Positions 5,546 through 6,703 of a stretch of DNA of 6,703 nucleotides are shown one piece after another. Position 1 is the stretch's first letter. Every line of letters starts with the position of its first letter. Under the pieces are notes generated by a model. It did no database searches, had not been told where the DNA came from, and saw only the letters and a list, made by a program, of their open reading frames with translations. This stretch comes from Lentimicrobium sp. (GTDB lineage: Bacteria > Bacteroidota > Bacteroidia > Bacteroidales > Lentimicrobiaceae), in the NCBI GenBank assembly GCA_013336205.1, contig JAAXUD010000157.1, forward strand, positions 1 to 6,703, given 5' to 3'. The position numbers and the translations under genes were made by a program.

Positions 5546-5566
5546 CATTCGTCACTCGTCATTCGT
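5546..5566. repeat. CAYTCGT heptamer repeats (three units)
   Basis: Three units in perfect register: CATTCGT, CACTCGT and CATTCGT. They lie between the two GCNCCAW clusters and resemble the reverse complement of the GGGACGA units at 5358-5391. Confidence 0.75.
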
Positions 5567-5577
5567 AATTAACATAT

Positions 5578-5612
5578 GCCCCATGCTCCATGCGCTATGC
5601 CCTGTGCCCTAT
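5578..5612. repeat. GCNCYAT heptamer repeats, cluster 2 (five units)
   Basis: Five units in perfect 7-bp register: GCCCCAT, GCTCCAT, GCGCTAT, GCCCTGT and GCCCTAT. The array ends only a few bases beyond the stop codon of the reverse-strand pgpH-like gene, so it lies immediately in that gene's 3' untranslated region. The rest of the gap 5343-5617 holds no gene; AAGGAGAG occurs twice 16 bp apart (5419 and 5435), and no convincing terminator is seen. Confidence 0.8.
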
Positions 5613-5617
5613 ACCAA

Positions 5618-6703
5618 TCAGAAGGTTGGATACTCAATCCTGACGTGGTAAATACTCATCAGTTTCTTCTTCAGGATTTTCTTGATCCGGGTAATATCTT
5701 TCAGAGTCAGGTCGGAATTTACGAATTGGTTGGTTTCAATCTGGTTATCAATAATTTTATCGACTAATTGCGCGATTGATTGCGCTGTGGGCATTTTCAT
5801 GCTTCGGGAAGCAGCCTCAACAGAATCGGCCATCATAAGTACCGATGTTTCTTTCGAAAAAGGAACCGGCCCCGGATAACGAAAGGGTTTATCGCTGACT
5901 TCCCTTTCGGGGTTATCAATTCGCTGCCGGTTATAAAAATACTCGGCCATACGGGTGCCGTGGTGAGTGCGGATAAAATCAACCAGTATTTCAGGCAGTT
6001 TATGTTTTCTGGCTTTTTCAATCCCTTTGATTACATGGCTTACAATGATACTTGCACTCTCTTCGTATTCCAGTTCATCATGCGGGTTTATACCGGAAGA
6101 TTGATTTTCGATAAAATACATGGGCATATCCATTTTTCCAATGTCGTGGTATAAGGCACCCGCTCTGACAAGTAATGTATTACCCCCTATTTCATAAATC
6201 GCAGCTTCAGCAATATTTGCCACCTGCATTGAATGCTGAAAAGTCCCCGGCGCCAGTAATGAAAGCTGTCGCAAAAGCGGACTATTGGTATCAGACAATT
6301 CCATCAGGGTAACATCGGTTACCTGGCCAAAAAGCTTTTCGAAGGCAAAAATGACCGGATATGAAAAAAGTGTAAACATAGCGCTTCCTCCAAACAAGAG
6401 AAATTTGAAAGTTTCAAGGTTTGAAAAACTCCCATCCTGGATAAGCAGCATGCCCAAATAAATAATAGAATAAGTGATAAAAACCGCCAGGGCCGTAATA
6501 AAAAACTGGGATCTGCGCCGTAATTCTGCTACGCTGATAATGGCAATAATGCCTGTAATCAATTGTTGAAAAATAAACTCAAACCCATTGGGTACCATAA
6601 ACCCGGTCAGTATGAGTGTTACTATATGTACAAAAAGGGCCAGACGCGTATCAAAAAACACTCTGATTACAATTGGAACAAGACAGAAAGGGAGAAGGAT
6701 CAG
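5618..6703 (-). CDS. pgpH: PgpH-type 7TM-HD cyclic-di-AMP phosphodiesterase, C-terminal part (truncated by window edge)
   Basis: The reverse strand is open from the window edge to TGA at 5620-5618, giving 362 visible residues. There is a GTG at 6661, but the frame continues upstream with hydrophobic membrane sequence (LILLPFCLVPIVIRV), so that is not the start. About five membrane segments cover roughly residues 1-122, the end of the 7TM region. A cytoplasmic HD domain follows. Counting visible residues, the likely metal ligands are H158 (GTFQHSMQVAN), H187 and D188 (YHDIGK), H224, H248 and H249 (RTHHGT) and D294 (MMADSVEA). Their spacing agrees closely with the ligands I recall from Listeria PgpH. 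The enzyme hydrolyses cyclic di-AMP to pApA, linking an extracytoplasmic sensor domain (missing here, beyond the edge) to second-messenger turnover and osmotic or wall homeostasis. The symbol is by homology. It converges on the WbqC gene. Confidence 0.92.
   Translation of the reverse strand: MILLPFCLVPIVIRVFFDTRLALFVHIVTLILTGFMVPNGFEFIFQQLITGIIAIISVAELRRRSQFFITALAVFITYSIIYLGMLLIQDGSFSNLETFKFLLFGGSAMFTLFSYPVIFAFEKLFGQVTDVTLMELSDTNSPLLRQLSLLAPGTFQHSMQVANIAEAAIYEIGGNTLLVRAGALYHDIGKMDMPMYFIENQSSGINPHDELEYEESASIIVSHVIKGIEKARKHKLPEILVDFIRTHHGTRMAEYFYNRQRIDNPEREVSDKPFRYPGPVPFSKETSVLMMADSVEAASRSMKMPTAQSIAQLVDKIIDNQIETNQFVNSDLTLKDITRIKKILKKKLMSIYHVRIEYPTF

Noticed and set aside
5576..5879. Short plus-strand open frames near the end of the convergent gap.
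   Set aside because: They begin in the repeat cluster and run antisense into the conserved HD domain; their translations have no coding character.
6659..6661. GTG as the start codon of the HD-domain protein.
   Set aside because: The frame stays open to the window edge and the upstream residues continue a membrane helix typical of the PgpH family, so the true start is outside the window.

Overview
The window looks like a fragment of a Bacteroidota genome, probably an uncultured Bacteroidales-type organism. The evidence is a type IX secretion (T9SS) sorting domain on a large secreted protease, TAnnTTTG-type -7 promoter boxes upstream of several genes, absence of clear Shine-Dalgarno sequences, a TrxP-like lipoprotein thioredoxin, and a WbqC-family gene of the kind common in this phylum. 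No rRNA, tRNA, CRISPR array or complete mobile element is visible.

Layout from left to right. (1) 1-354, minus: the N-terminal third of an iron-containing alcohol dehydrogenase, cut by the window edge. (2) 355-660: a divergent intergenic region with two tandem TGTTA-N6-TAACA palindromes 20 bp apart, resembling Crp/Fnr-type operators, and a -7 box for the next gene. (3) 661-2778, plus: a 705-residue secreted C10 (streptopain-like) cysteine protease with an inhibitory prodomain, two CUB-like domains and a T9SS C-terminal signal. (4) 2779-3075: no gene; two heptanucleotide repeat arrays followed by a nested hairpin. (5) 3076-3522, minus: an orphan IS1595-type transposase zinc-ribbon/HTH protein without a DDE nuclease domain. 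(6) 3523-3682: a divergent promoter region with a -7 box on each strand. (7) 3683-4596, plus: two tandem, closely related thioredoxins, the first a lipoprotein and the second cytoplasmic, closed by a strong intrinsic terminator at 4620-4652. (8) 4683-5342, plus: a WbqC-family protein. (9) 5343-5617: a convergent gap with no gene, filled with several more heptanucleotide repeat clusters. (10) 5618-6703, minus: the C-terminal half of a PgpH-type 7TM-HD cyclic-di-AMP phosphodiesterase, truncated by the window edge.

The genes do not form a single pathway. The coherent unit is the two-thioredoxin operon, which would supply CxxC thiol-disulfide chemistry on both sides of the inner membrane. The most unusual non-coding signal is the repeated 7-bp periodicity: unrelated heptamer families occupy both gene-free gaps that have no obvious promoter function (2797-2923 and 5358-5612). 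The standalone transposase-derived zinc-ribbon gene with its own promoter is the best candidate for an undescribed protein function. Nothing here amounts to a demonstrable new multi-gene system.
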